The notes below the pieces were generated by a model. It had not been told where the DNA came from. It worked only from the letters and a program-made list of their open reading frames with translations, and made no database searches. From Bacteroidota bacterium (lineage in GTDB: Bacteria > Bacteroidota > Bacteroidia > B-17B0 > Aurantibacillaceae), in the NCBI GenBank assembly GCA_020403265.1, contig JADBXZ010000038.1, positions 1-63,993 of the forward strand: a stretch of 63,993 nucleotides of DNA, in the 5' to 3' direction. Shown here piece by piece: positions 51,128 to 61,748 of the stretch (position 1 is its first letter; each line of letters opens with the position of its first letter). The translations under genes were made by a program, and so were the position numbers.

Positions 51128-52114
51128 TTAATTTATTGTATTTATATTACTTTGCAAAACTGTCTTACTGTTAAAATTAGCCTTCCACCACTTTGCTAAA
51201 TACTCCTGTTCTGTTTGCCCCGGTGTTGGAATTAAAATCAAATTACTCTTTTCAAAATTAAGCGCGTTCAAATCCATTAATGTACTATAACCACTCCGGC
51301 AAATTACTTTATTTGAGTGTAATATTAAATCTTGTAATTCATTTGCACTTGCAATATCCGTTACGCTAATATTTCCAAAATCAAAATTTACTTTCTTTCG
51401 AGTTCCTCTAACTATAAAAACATTTTTATCTCCAGAAAATTGTTTAACTAGTTTTTCTTCTAATATTGTTCTTTGAGGCTCTATACCACTTAGTAAAATC
51501 AAAGTCTCAATTCTTTTTTCACTAAACTGGCTACAATCACCAACCAATCTACTTTGCGGGCCAATATATCTAATTTTTAAATCTAGGCTAACTTTACTTA
51601 AATCACCTGCAAACTTACTTTTTTCATTGTCCATTATCCATACGTTTGAAAAATTTTTAAGGTAACGCGAATTGATTTTTGTTGCCAAACTTGAAAAAAC
51701 ACCTGCTTTAATTTGTAGTTGATGGGTTAAAAAAACACATTCAATTATAGTTGAATAAAATCCAAAACGGCTGTCGCTAATTACTAAATCAAATTCACTT
51801 TTGCTTAAATACTTCTTCAAAAAAACATGTTCTCGCTTAATTATTTTTTTAATTTTAAAATATTGCATTAATATTTTTAACCAAACTGGCATAAATTTAG
51901 AATAGGTGATATTGTAACTTGGCAATTCAACCCATTTAAGTGATAGACCCTTCAGTTCGGTTTCCAAAAACGATTTGGTTAAGGTTGTGAACCCAACAAT
52001 CACAGTATTGTTTTGAGCATAGTATTTGATTAATGGCACACAGCGTGCAGCATGGCCTAAACCCCAATCTAATGGGGCGATTAAAATAGTTTTATTTTTT
52101 ATTTCAGGTATCAA
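51128..52114 (-). CDS. MurG-like glycosyltransferase-family protein
   Basis: The 328-residue protein starts at a TTG (52114-52112), 12 bases beyond the gyrB terminator. It has the GT-B form of MurG-related enzymes: an N-terminal glycine-rich site (ILIAPLDWGLGHAARCVPLIKYY), SEFDLVISDSRFGFYS, a linker, and a C-terminal nucleotide-sugar site region (VICRSGYSTLMDLNALN..LILIPTPGQTEQEYLAKWW). It probably transfers a sugar from a nucleotide donor onto a cell-envelope acceptor. Neither donor nor acceptor can be assigned. MurG itself is longer and lies in the dcw cluster. Confidence 0.85.
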   Translation of the reverse strand: MIPEIKNKTILIAPLDWGLGHAARCVPLIKYYAQNNTVIVGFTTLTKSFLETELKGLSLKWVELPSYNITYSKFMPVWLKILMQYFKIKKIIKREHVFLKKYLSKSEFDLVISDSRFGFYSTIIECVFLTHQLQIKAGVFSSLATKINSRYLKNFSNVWIMDNEKSKFAGDLSKVSLDLKIRYIGPQSRLVGDCSQFSEKRIETLILLSGIEPQRTILEEKLVKQFSGDKNVFIVRGTRKKVNFDFGNISVTDIASANELQDLILHSNKVICRSGYSTLMDLNALNFEKSNLILIPTPGQTEQEYLAKWWKANFNSKTVLQSNINTIN

Positions 52115-52125
52115 CGAGCTTATAT

Positions 52126-52154
52126 AAAAAAAGCATCTTAAAAAAGATGCTTTT
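52126..52154 (-). terminator. Terminator after gyrB
   Basis: An 11-base-pair stem (AAAAGCATCTT / AAGATGCTTTT) with a four-base loop is followed by a T-run in the minus direction. It ends 12 bases before the TTG start of the glycosyltransferase gene. Confidence 0.9.
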
Positions 52155-52173
52155 AGTCTTATTACATTTTTTA

Positions 52174-54129
<1,956 letters not shown>

Positions 54130-54247
54130 TTATTTGTTTCGTAAAAATCGTTAATCTTTTAAAGATACTGAAAATAAAGGAATTTCCGTGATTTTAATTG
54201 ATAAAAATTACTAACAAATTAAGCTAAAAAGTTCATAAAAAAAAGCA

Positions 54248-54255
54248 TATTTTTG
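54248..54255 (+). promoter_or_regulatory. -7 element before the acyltransferase gene
   Basis: TATTTTTG matches TAnnTTTG and ends five bases before the ATG at 54261, giving a near-leaderless mRNA. No clear -33 element is seen. Confidence 0.5.
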
Positions 54256-54260
54256 CCAAT

Positions 54261-55592
54261 ATGTTTGATATTGTTAATCGAATTACAGGTTTCCTTCTTA
54301 GTTTTTCAATTCCAATATTTTACAAAAAAATACAAGGGAAAAACACTCATCATTTACAGACCAAAAAACCGGTCATAATTGCCATGAATCATCCCAATGC
54401 ATTTACCGACCCAATTGTTATAAATCTATTAACCCGACCCAAACAAGGTCTTAAATACCTCGCCAGAGGTGATGCTTTTAAGCCGGGCATTGCCAGCTTT
54501 TTTTTGGAACAATTTGGCATTGTACCCATTTTTAGAATTCAGGATGGAGGTAAAGACGGTTTAAAAAAGAATGATGAAAGCTACAGACGTGTTAATGAAC
54601 TATTAAAACAAAACAGTAAAATAATCATTTTTGCTGAAGGTTTATGTATTCAGGAAAGAAGATTAAGACCTCTCAAAAAAGGCGTTTCCAGAATGGTGTT
54701 TGGGGCCTATGACTTCCTAAAAACAAAGGATCTGCAAGTTATACCTGTTGGTGTTAATTACAGCAAACCCGACCAACACGGGAGTACCATTTTTTACAAT
54801 GTAGGTGAGCCAATTTCAATCTCAGATTATGAAACAGATTATAAAAATAGTCCTGCTAAAACCTACAATAAACTATTGCAAGATTTAGAGCCAAGAATGA
54901 AAGAACTCATCGTTCAAATCAATAACAAAAAGTACGATGATTTGATTGAGCAACTTGAAGAGTTATTGCAACCTCAAGAAACAGGCAAAATTGCTAATTC
55001 GGAAAAGGTGTTGGAAAAACAATTTAATAGCTCTCAAAAAATAGCCAACAAAATAAATGAAGCTGAAAATAGTAAACCAGAGCTTTTGGAAGAATTGAAT
55101 AGACAATCGAAAAATTATTTTAAAAATTTAAAAAAATTAAAAGTAAACGATTGGTTAATTAATCCATCGGAATCTATTAAAAAAGGTTTGCTTAGTTATA
55201 TTGTACGTACTTGTATTTTAATGATTTGTAGTCCAATTTTACTTATTTCAATTGCAGGTAACGCATTACCTTTTTATGCATCTAAAGGCCTGGCAAACAA
55301 GTTAATAAAAGGCAACCGTGAATTTTACTCTTCACTCTTTATTGCCTTCAGTATCTTTTTTTTTCTCATTAATTACATTGTCATTTATTTAATTATGAGT
55401 TCAGTCCTCAATTCAGGATGGGCTTCACTAGGTTGCGTCATCATAAGTATGATTTGTGGGTATCTTACCCATTACATCGTAAAAACCTTTAAAATCTGGA
55501 AAAGTCAATTGTTTTACTTTCAATTAGGCACAAAAATTAACGACCTTCAAATTTCTCGAAGTAATTTACTATCTTTATTTAACGAAATTTAG
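54261..55592 (+). CDS. PlsC-like acyltransferase with C-terminal membrane domain
   Basis: The 443-residue protein has the lysophospholipid acyltransferase blocks: NHPNAFTD (43-50, the catalytic His with the Asp five residues on), RGDAFKPGIASFFLEQFG, IIFAEGLCIQERRLRPLKKG and VIPVGVNY. After about 240 residues come a helical linker and three or four membrane helices (GLLSYIVRTCILMICSPILLISIAG.., FIAFSIFFFLINYIVIYLIMS). The acyl acceptor, probably glycerol-3-phosphate or lysophosphatidate, cannot be told from sequence. The membrane tail is a Bacteroidota-type addition. Confidence 0.9.
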   Translation: MFDIVNRITGFLLSFSIPIFYKKIQGKNTHHLQTKKPVIIAMNHPNAFTDPIVINLLTRPKQGLKYLARGDAFKPGIASFFLEQFGIVPIFRIQDGGKDGLKKNDESYRRVNELLKQNSKIIIFAEGLCIQERRLRPLKKGVSRMVFGAYDFLKTKDLQVIPVGVNYSKPDQHGSTIFYNVGEPISISDYETDYKNSPAKTYNKLLQDLEPRMKELIVQINNKKYDDLIEQLEELLQPQETGKIANSEKVLEKQFNSSQKIANKINEAENSKPELLEELNRQSKNYFKNLKKLKVNDWLINPSESIKKGLLSYIVRTCILMICSPILLISIAGNALPFYASKGLANKLIKGNREFYSSLFIAFSIFFFLINYIVIYLIMSSVLNSGWASLGCVIISMICGYLTHYIVKTFKIWKSQLFYFQLGTKINDLQISRSNLLSLFNEI

Positions 55593-55611
55593 CTATTAAA
55601 TAACTATTACT

Positions 55612-55628
55612 TTGGCACAAGTTTTGAG
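55612..55628 (+). promoter_or_regulatory. Sigma-54-like -24/-12 element
   Basis: TTGGCAC at -24 is followed after the correct ten-base spacing by TTTTGAG at -12. The -24 half is a full match. At -12 the conserved GC is GA, one mismatch. The start would be near 55639, 15 bases before the ATG at 55654. Confidence 0.35.
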
Positions 55629-55653
55629 TTAATAGTACTAAACTTAATAAATA

Positions 55654-56502
55654 ATGAAATCATTAAAACAATTTGCATTAAAATCTGCTACAGGCGTTAT
55701 CGCAATTGCTTTATGTTCAGCAGGATTAATGCCCTATTCAACTCAACAACTCGAAAGTGTAATTGAAAAACAATTGCCACCCGATTTTTTACCGCAAAAA
55801 CAAAACAATGCATTTAAAGAAGGTGAAGTTTTAAGTTACCGCATGCATTATGGGCCTGTAAATGCCGGTGTTGCCATACTTGAAGTTAAACCGGATTTAA
55901 TTGAAGTAAGCGGAAGAAAAGTTTATCACATCGTTGGTACAGGTTTCACAACAGGTACTACAGATTGGTTTTTTAAAGTAAGAGATAAATACGAAACATA
56001 CATGGATAAAGATGCGCTTTTGCCGTGGATGTTTGTGAGGAATGTAAATGAAGGTGGTTATAAGTTCTCACAAAATTATACATTTAACCATTACACAAAA
56101 AAAGTTGATGTTGGCGGAGGCGAAAAATTTGATGTACCTGCAGGTGTTCAAGATATGGTGAGTGCTTTTTACAGTGCGCGTAATTTGGATTTAAATACAG
56201 CGAAAGACGGTGATATTTTTACATTAAACTGCTTTTTGGATAAAGAAATTTGGCCATTAAAAATCAAATTTATTGGTAGAGAAACAATTGAAACTGATCT
56301 TGGTAAGGTGAAAGCCCTTAAGTTTCGTCCTATTGTACAAAAGGGTCGTGTTTTTAAAAAAGAAGAAGACCTTAACGTTTGGATAAGTGATGATGATAAT
56401 CATATTGTATTAAAGGCACAAGCTGATGTTTTAATTGGCAGTATTAAAATGGAATTAACCAAGGCCATTAACCTTGCCAATCCAATTGCTAAAGTGAATT
56501 AA
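55654..56502 (+). CDS. DUF3108-domain exported protein
   Basis: The 282-residue protein has a short N-terminal hydrophobic segment (SATGVIAIALCSAGLMPY) and a DUF3108 domain: FKEGEVLSYRMHYGPVNAGVAILEV, GRKVYHIVGTGFTTGTTDWFFKVRDKYETYMD, DGDIFTLNCFLDKEIWPLKIKFIGRETIETDLGKVKALKFRPIVQKGRVF in pieces. The fold recalls lipoprotein carriers of the LolA/LolB sort, but function is unproven. It is followed by tyrS after 78 bases. A sigma-54-like element lies upstream. Confidence 0.88.
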   Translation: MKSLKQFALKSATGVIAIALCSAGLMPYSTQQLESVIEKQLPPDFLPQKQNNAFKEGEVLSYRMHYGPVNAGVAILEVKPDLIEVSGRKVYHIVGTGFTTGTTDWFFKVRDKYETYMDKDALLPWMFVRNVNEGGYKFSQNYTFNHYTKKVDVGGGEKFDVPAGVQDMVSAFYSARNLDLNTAKDGDIFTLNCFLDKEIWPLKIKFIGRETIETDLGKVKALKFRPIVQKGRVFKKEEDLNVWISDDDNHIVLKAQADVLIGSIKMELTKAINLANPIAKVN

Positions 56503-56580
56503 TTCAGTCTTCAGAAGTTAAATAAAGTAATCCAATTTGCTACAAATTTGCATTAAATAAAGTAAATTTATAGCCAAGTT

Positions 56581-57864
56581 ATGTTTCAATCATTTGTAAA
56601 TGAATTAAGGTGGAGAGGTGCCATTCACGATTTAATGCCGGGCACCGAAGAATTATTATCCAAAGAAATGATAGTGGGTTATATTGGATTTGATCCAACT
56701 TCCGACTCCCTTCATATAGGCAGCCTGCTCCAAATCATCACACTCATGCGTTTTCAAAAAGCAGGACACAAACCTATTGCTTTAGTTGGGGGGGCAACGG
56801 GTATGGTTGGTGATCCAAGTGGGAAAAGTGCCGAAAGAAATTTATTGGATGAAAATTCATTAAACAAAAATGTTGAAGGGTTAAAAAATCAACTCGCTAA
56901 ATTTTTAAATTTTGACCAATCGCAACCCAATGCTGCGCTTTTACTTAACAATTATGATTGGATGAAAGATTATTCCTTTATACATTTCATAAGAGATATT
57001 GGCAAACACCTTACGGTTAATTACATGATGGCTAAGGATTCAGTTAAAAACAGGCTGGAATCAGGCATGAGTTTTACAGAATTCAGCTATCAGTTGCTGC
57101 AAGGTTATGATTTTTATTATCTCTTTAACAAGGAGAACTGCAAATTACAAATGGGCGGAAGCGACCAATGGGGTAATATCACCAGCGGTACTGAACTAAT
57201 CAGAAGAAAAAGCGGTAATGAAGCATTTGCGTTAACAACTCAATTATTAAAAAAAGCGGATGGTTCAAAATTCGGAAAATCAGAAGGTGGAAATATTTGG
57301 CTCGATAAAACCAAAACCAGTCCATTTAAATTTTACCAATACTGGATTAACACCTCTGATGCAGACGTTGAAAATTTTATTAAGTTATTTACCTTTTTGT
57401 CTGAAGAAGAACTAAATATTTTAACAGAGGAGCATAATAAAGATAAAGGTAAACGCATCCTCCAAAAGGAGCTTGCTAAACTTGTAACCTGCTTGGTTCA
57501 TGGAGAAAACGAATATAAAGCTGCGATAGAAACAAGTGAAATTCTGTTCAAAGGCAGTATAGAGAATTTAGCAAAACTTGACGAGCGTACATTTTTAGAA
57601 TTATTTGAAGGCGTACCTCAATTTAAACTAGATATGAGCGAATTAAAAAATGGCATGGCTGTTGTTGAGTTACTCTCAGATAAAACAGGAATTTTACCTA
57701 GCAGAGGTGAAACCCGAAAATTAATTGCAGGTGGTGGGATTAGCATTAACAAAGCAAAGCTGACCGATGTAGAATTAAAATTAAACGAACAACTTTTAAT
57801 CAACAATAAATACTTATTAATTTCTAAAGGCAAAAAAAACAATTACTTGGTAGTTGTAAATTAA
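56581..57864 (+). CDS. tyrS: Tyrosyl-tRNA synthetase
   Basis: TyrRS charges tRNA-Tyr. The 427-residue class I enzyme shows the HIGH-equivalent HIGS (in FDPTSDSLHIGSLLQI), QGYDFYYLF and QMGGSDQWGNI in the tyrosine pocket, the KMSKS-equivalent KFGKS, and a C-terminal S4-like RNA-binding domain (PSRGETRKLIAGGGISINKAKL). Length and blocks match bacterial TyrRS. It is followed one base later by rpoN. Confidence 0.97.
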   Translation: MFQSFVNELRWRGAIHDLMPGTEELLSKEMIVGYIGFDPTSDSLHIGSLLQIITLMRFQKAGHKPIALVGGATGMVGDPSGKSAERNLLDENSLNKNVEGLKNQLAKFLNFDQSQPNAALLLNNYDWMKDYSFIHFIRDIGKHLTVNYMMAKDSVKNRLESGMSFTEFSYQLLQGYDFYYLFNKENCKLQMGGSDQWGNITSGTELIRRKSGNEAFALTTQLLKKADGSKFGKSEGGNIWLDKTKTSPFKFYQYWINTSDADVENFIKLFTFLSEEELNILTEEHNKDKGKRILQKELAKLVTCLVHGENEYKAAIETSEILFKGSIENLAKLDERTFLELFEGVPQFKLDMSELKNGMAVVELLSDKTGILPSRGETRKLIAGGGISINKAKLTDVELKLNEQLLINNKYLLISKGKKNNYLVVVN

Positions 57865-57865
57865 A

Positions 57866-59350
57866 ATGGCATTAAAGCAAACACAAAATTTAAAACTTGC
57901 TCAAAAGCTTTTGCCGCAACAAATTCTGTTAATGAAATTGTTGCAGCTGCCTACACTTGCACTTGAAGAAAGAATAAAAGAAGAATTGGAAGCAAATCCG
58001 GCACTTGAAGAAGACGTTGAAACAACGCAGGAAGAAGAGAATTACGAAGAGGTTGATGTAAATAATGAAGACCAATTTGACGAGAATGGTGATTTAAAAG
58101 AAAATGATGAAAACATTTCTACCAACGATGTTGAAATGGAAGACTACATGGATGATGAAGAGCTAGATTCATACAAATACGAGGTTAGCAACAAAGGAGC
58201 AGACGACGAAACGAGAGAATTTGTTGTTGTGGAAGGGCCCGGCTTTCAAGAACTACTGGAACAGCAGCTTGGTTTGAGAGCTATTTCCGAAACCGAATAC
58301 ATCATAGGTACATACTTAATTGGCTGTATTGATGAAGACGGCTATATTAGAAGAGAACTAGATTTAATTGTTGATGATTTAGCATTTAATTACAACTTAA
58401 ATTGCACTTTAAAAGACGTTGAAAACGTTCTTAAAATCATACAAAGTCTTGACCCCTCTGGTGTTGGAGCCAGAAATTTACAAGAATGTTTGATCATCCA
58501 ACTTAACAGGAAAAACGAAAAAACGAAAGAAATTTCGCAGGCCATTGAAATTATAAAGGAGCACATGGAAGAATTTAGCCGTAAGCATTATGATAAAATA
58601 ATGAAACGATTAAATATTTCAGAAGAAGAACTGAAGGACATAATCAATGTGATTAAGCATCTAAATCCACGGCCAGGAAATTTCGACAGCAAAGAAAATC
58701 AATCAAGTGAGGTTATTCCGGATTTTATTGTTTCTGTAAACGATGGAAAGCCTGAGCTAAGCATTAATGGTCGCAATCTTCCTGATTTAAAAATCAGCAA
58801 AGACTATATTGAAATGCTTAAAGAATATAGTAAAAGCAAAAATAAAGACGCAAAAGAAGCAACAGGATTTATTAAAAATAAAATTGAAAATGCCGAATGG
58901 TTTATTGAAGCCCTTCAGCAACGCTATGCTACCATGACTTTGTGCATGAATTGTATTTTAGAATTACAAAGCGATTATTTTATTACCGGTGATGAAAGTA
59001 AAATAAAACCCATGGTATTGAAAGACATTGCAAGCAGAGTTAATTTAGACTTGTCGACAGTATCGAGGGTAGCCAATAGTAAATATGTACAAACACCTTA
59101 TGGTACATTTTTATTAAAAACTTTCTTTAGCGAAAGTATGAGTACAGATTCAGGTGAAGAAGTAAGCAGCAGAGAAATTAAAAAAATACTAAAGGATTTT
59201 ATTGATGCCGAAGACAAGAAAAATCCATTTACGGATGAAGAGTTGTGTGCTGAATTAACAAAAAAAGGTTACAATATTGCAAGACGAACTGTAGCAAAGT
59301 ACAGAGAGATGATGGATATTCCGGTGGGAAGAATGCGTAAAGAAGTTTAA
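57866..59350 (+). CDS. rpoN: RNA polymerase sigma-54 factor
   Basis: Sigma-54 directs transcription from -24/-12 promoters with AAA+ activators. The 494-residue protein has the Gln- and Leu-rich region I (LAQKLLPQQILLMKLLQLPTLALEERI), an acidic region II, the core-binding domain (DPSGVGARNLQECL, HLNPRPG) and the DNA-binding domain with a helix-turn-helix (VLKDIASRVNLDLSTVSRVANSKY, PYGTFLLKTFFS) and the RpoN box ARRTVAKYR near the end. No activator is encoded beside it, so its regulon is not local. Confidence 0.97.
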   Translation: MALKQTQNLKLAQKLLPQQILLMKLLQLPTLALEERIKEELEANPALEEDVETTQEEENYEEVDVNNEDQFDENGDLKENDENISTNDVEMEDYMDDEELDSYKYEVSNKGADDETREFVVVEGPGFQELLEQQLGLRAISETEYIIGTYLIGCIDEDGYIRRELDLIVDDLAFNYNLNCTLKDVENVLKIIQSLDPSGVGARNLQECLIIQLNRKNEKTKEISQAIEIIKEHMEEFSRKHYDKIMKRLNISEEELKDIINVIKHLNPRPGNFDSKENQSSEVIPDFIVSVNDGKPELSINGRNLPDLKISKDYIEMLKEYSKSKNKDAKEATGFIKNKIENAEWFIEALQQRYATMTLCMNCILELQSDYFITGDESKIKPMVLKDIASRVNLDLSTVSRVANSKYVQTPYGTFLLKTFFSESMSTDSGEEVSSREIKKILKDFIDAEDKKNPFTDEELCAELTKKGYNIARRTVAKYREMMDIPVGRMRKEV

Positions 59351-59440
59351 ATAATAATTTAGTTTGGATTAAACTTAAAGAAGCAGAATCAAAAGGTGAT
59401 CAATCAAAACGATCGGCTATTTAAATAAATTAAATTAGAA

Positions 59441-60838
59441 ATGCTCTCATACTTTAAAAAAAATTACCAATTTAAACTTGTACTCTCTTTGGTAATTATA
59501 TCAGTTACCTGGGTAAATTTCAATCATGTTTTTTGGGTTAATCAAAATGTTATCAACCACGATGTTAATCACTATTATTCTTATCTGCCGGCCTTCTTTT
59601 ATGAAAAAGATTTAAAACTTAATTTTTTAAACGACACCAATAATATTGTTACGGAAGGAAGGTATTATAGCCCAAAAAAAACACCGGAAAATGGTTACGT
59701 CATTAAAATGAGTATGGGTATGGCTGTAAGCTATTTACCCTTTTTTGGTTTAGCTCACGCTTATGCTCAATGGAGTGGCGATGAAGTAAATGGTTTTTCA
59801 CCCCCCTATCATTTTGCATTGCAATTTTCAACACTCATTTACTTTTTAATTGGGCTTTACTTCCTTTGGAAATTTCTCCTTTTGAACTATTCAAAATTAA
59901 TAAGTGCCGTTACAATACTTCTCATATGTTTTGGCACGAATGTGTTTTTCTATTTAACATTCAGAGCAGCGCTTTCTCACATTATAGGATTTACCGGAAT
60001 AGCAATGTTAATGTATTATTCGCAAAAATGGCATCAAAATCCTTCCTCTACAACGAGTATAAAAATTGGTTTGTTAATTGGCTTTTTAACCTTGGTAAGG
60101 CCAATCAACTTGCTGGCAGTCATTCCATTTCTCCTTTATAATTTTCATGGTTTAAATAGTTTAAAGAGTCAAATATATTTTTTTGTGAACCAAAAAATTA
60201 ATTTGTTAATTATTGGGTTTACAGCATTTCTAGTAGTGTTGCCTCAGTTGTTATACTGGCATTACGCAACAGGTCACTTCTTTTTTAACTCCTATGTTGA
60301 AGAAGGTTTTTATTTTAGTGAACCCCACGTTATTAAAGCCCTATTTGGGTTTAGAAAAGGTTGGCTTATCTATACACCAATAATGTTGTTGTCATTGATT
60401 GGCATCTGGCTCATATACAAAACAAAAAAATCGTATTTCTATTCGATTCTTATTTTCACTTCAATCTATATCTACGTCGCCTTCTCATGGTGGTGCTGGT
60501 GGTATGGCGGCTCATATGGCCAACGGGTGATGATTGATATTTATCCGATACTTGCTTTACCGCTGGCGGCGTTTCTGCATTGGGTTTCTGATCTAAAAAA
60601 ATTCCCTAAAAAAATTTGGATTATTGCAATCAGTGCACTTACCTTACTTAATCTTTTTCAAACTACACAAGCTAAATTTAATATTATTCATTATGACAGC
60701 ATGACATTTGATAGTTATGTAAAGGCATTTGGAGTGATGACGAATAACAACGAAATAAAAAAATTACTTCAAAAACCCGATTATGAAAATGCCTTAAAAG
60801 GAGAAGTAGAGCGCGAAATGCCCTACCTTGGTGAATGA
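59441..60838 (+). CDS. Polytopic membrane protein, GT-C glycosyltransferase-like
   Basis: The 465-residue protein has about 11 membrane helices, with a loop after the first helix containing NVINHDVNHYYSYLPAFFYEKD. An acidic and Asp/His-rich first loop is the hallmark of GT-C enzymes such as dolichyl- or polyprenyl-phosphate mannosyltransferases. Later segments include GFLTLVRPINLLAVIPFLLY and WWCWWYGGSYGQRVMIDIYPILALPLAAF. The donor is likely a lipid-linked sugar, and the acceptor may be a glycoprotein or lipid (inference). Confidence 0.82.
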   Translation: MLSYFKKNYQFKLVLSLVIISVTWVNFNHVFWVNQNVINHDVNHYYSYLPAFFYEKDLKLNFLNDTNNIVTEGRYYSPKKTPENGYVIKMSMGMAVSYLPFFGLAHAYAQWSGDEVNGFSPPYHFALQFSTLIYFLIGLYFLWKFLLLNYSKLISAVTILLICFGTNVFFYLTFRAALSHIIGFTGIAMLMYYSQKWHQNPSSTTSIKIGLLIGFLTLVRPINLLAVIPFLLYNFHGLNSLKSQIYFFVNQKINLLIIGFTAFLVVLPQLLYWHYATGHFFFNSYVEEGFYFSEPHVIKALFGFRKGWLIYTPIMLLSLIGIWLIYKTKKSYFYSILIFTSIYIYVAFSWWCWWYGGSYGQRVMIDIYPILALPLAAFLHWVSDLKKFPKKIWIIAISALTLLNLFQTTQAKFNIIHYDSMTFDSYVKAFGVMTNNNEIKKLLQKPDYENALKGEVEREMPYLGE

Positions 60839-60843
60839 TGAAG

Positions 60844-61701
60844 CTAATGGTATTTATTAAAAATATCCCAACTTGTTCGATAACAAAGCTCTAACTGCTC
60901 CACATTTAATTGATGTGCAATTGTCTCTGTTTGCATAAACGCCATCAAGTCTTCGGTTGCAATGTTTCCGGTTAAATCATCTTTTGCCATCGGGCAACCG
61001 CCTAAACCATGTATTGCAACGTCAAAACTTCTGCACCCTGCTTTATAGGCTGCTTCAATTTTCTCTTGACTTTTATCTTGTGTAGAATGCAAGTGCGCAC
61101 CAAATTCAACTGATTTTAATTCAGGAATTAAGGCGCTAAACAAATCTGTTATATTTTCTTTGGTGGAGCAGCCTATCGTATCTGCTAATGGCAAAAACTT
61201 TATATCTAGTTGAGATAATTTGCGACACCAATCAATGACTACTTCAGGGCTCCAAACGTCGCCATATGGATTTCCGAATGCCATGGAAATATATACCACT
61301 AATTTTTTGTTTGATTTAACACATAAATTCTGAATTTCCTCCACACGTTTTAAACTCTCCGTAATGCTTGAATTAGTATTTCGCATTTGAAACGTCTCAG
61401 AAATCGAAAACGGAAATCCTAAATAACTAATTTCATCGAAAGAACATGCATCGCTTGCTCCCTTTACATTAGCTACAATTGAAAGCAATTGGCTTTTAAT
61501 TTGCGTTAAATTCAACTGCCTTAAAACATCCGCAGTATCCTGCATTTGCGGAATGGCCTTAGGAGAAACAAAACTTCCAAAATCCAATACATCAAAACCT
61601 ACAGATAACAGTTGATTAATGTAATTAACTTTCAATTCAGTCGGTATAAACTCCTTTATGCCTTGCATGGCATCTCTGGGGCATTCAGTAATTTTTATCA
61701 T
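60844..61701 (-). CDS. Hydroxymethylglutaryl-CoA lyase
   Basis: HMG-CoA lyase splits HMG-CoA into acetoacetate and acetyl-CoA, the last step of leucine breakdown. The 285-residue TIM barrel begins ITECPRDAMQGIKEFIPTELKVNYINQLL (Arg and Asp of the metal site), has LPLADTIGCSTKENI and FGAHLHSTQDKSQEKIEAAYKAG (metal-binding H-x-H), and the catalytic-Cys loop GLGGCPMAKDDLTGNIATEDL. It fits the branched-chain E1 gene elsewhere in the window as part of leucine catabolism. A TAATTTTG element lies upstream (61740-61733). Confidence 0.93.
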   Translation of the reverse strand: MIKITECPRDAMQGIKEFIPTELKVNYINQLLSVGFDVLDFGSFVSPKAIPQMQDTADVLRQLNLTQIKSQLLSIVANVKGASDACSFDEISYLGFPFSISETFQMRNTNSSITESLKRVEEIQNLCVKSNKKLVVYISMAFGNPYGDVWSPEVVIDWCRKLSQLDIKFLPLADTIGCSTKENITDLFSALIPELKSVEFGAHLHSTQDKSQEKIEAAYKAGCRSFDVAIHGLGGCPMAKDDLTGNIATEDLMAFMQTETIAHQLNVEQLELCYRTSWDIFNKYH

Positions 61702-61748
61702 ATGAACCTAATATTTATGAAGTCTGACCTCGCAAAATTACATTTTAT

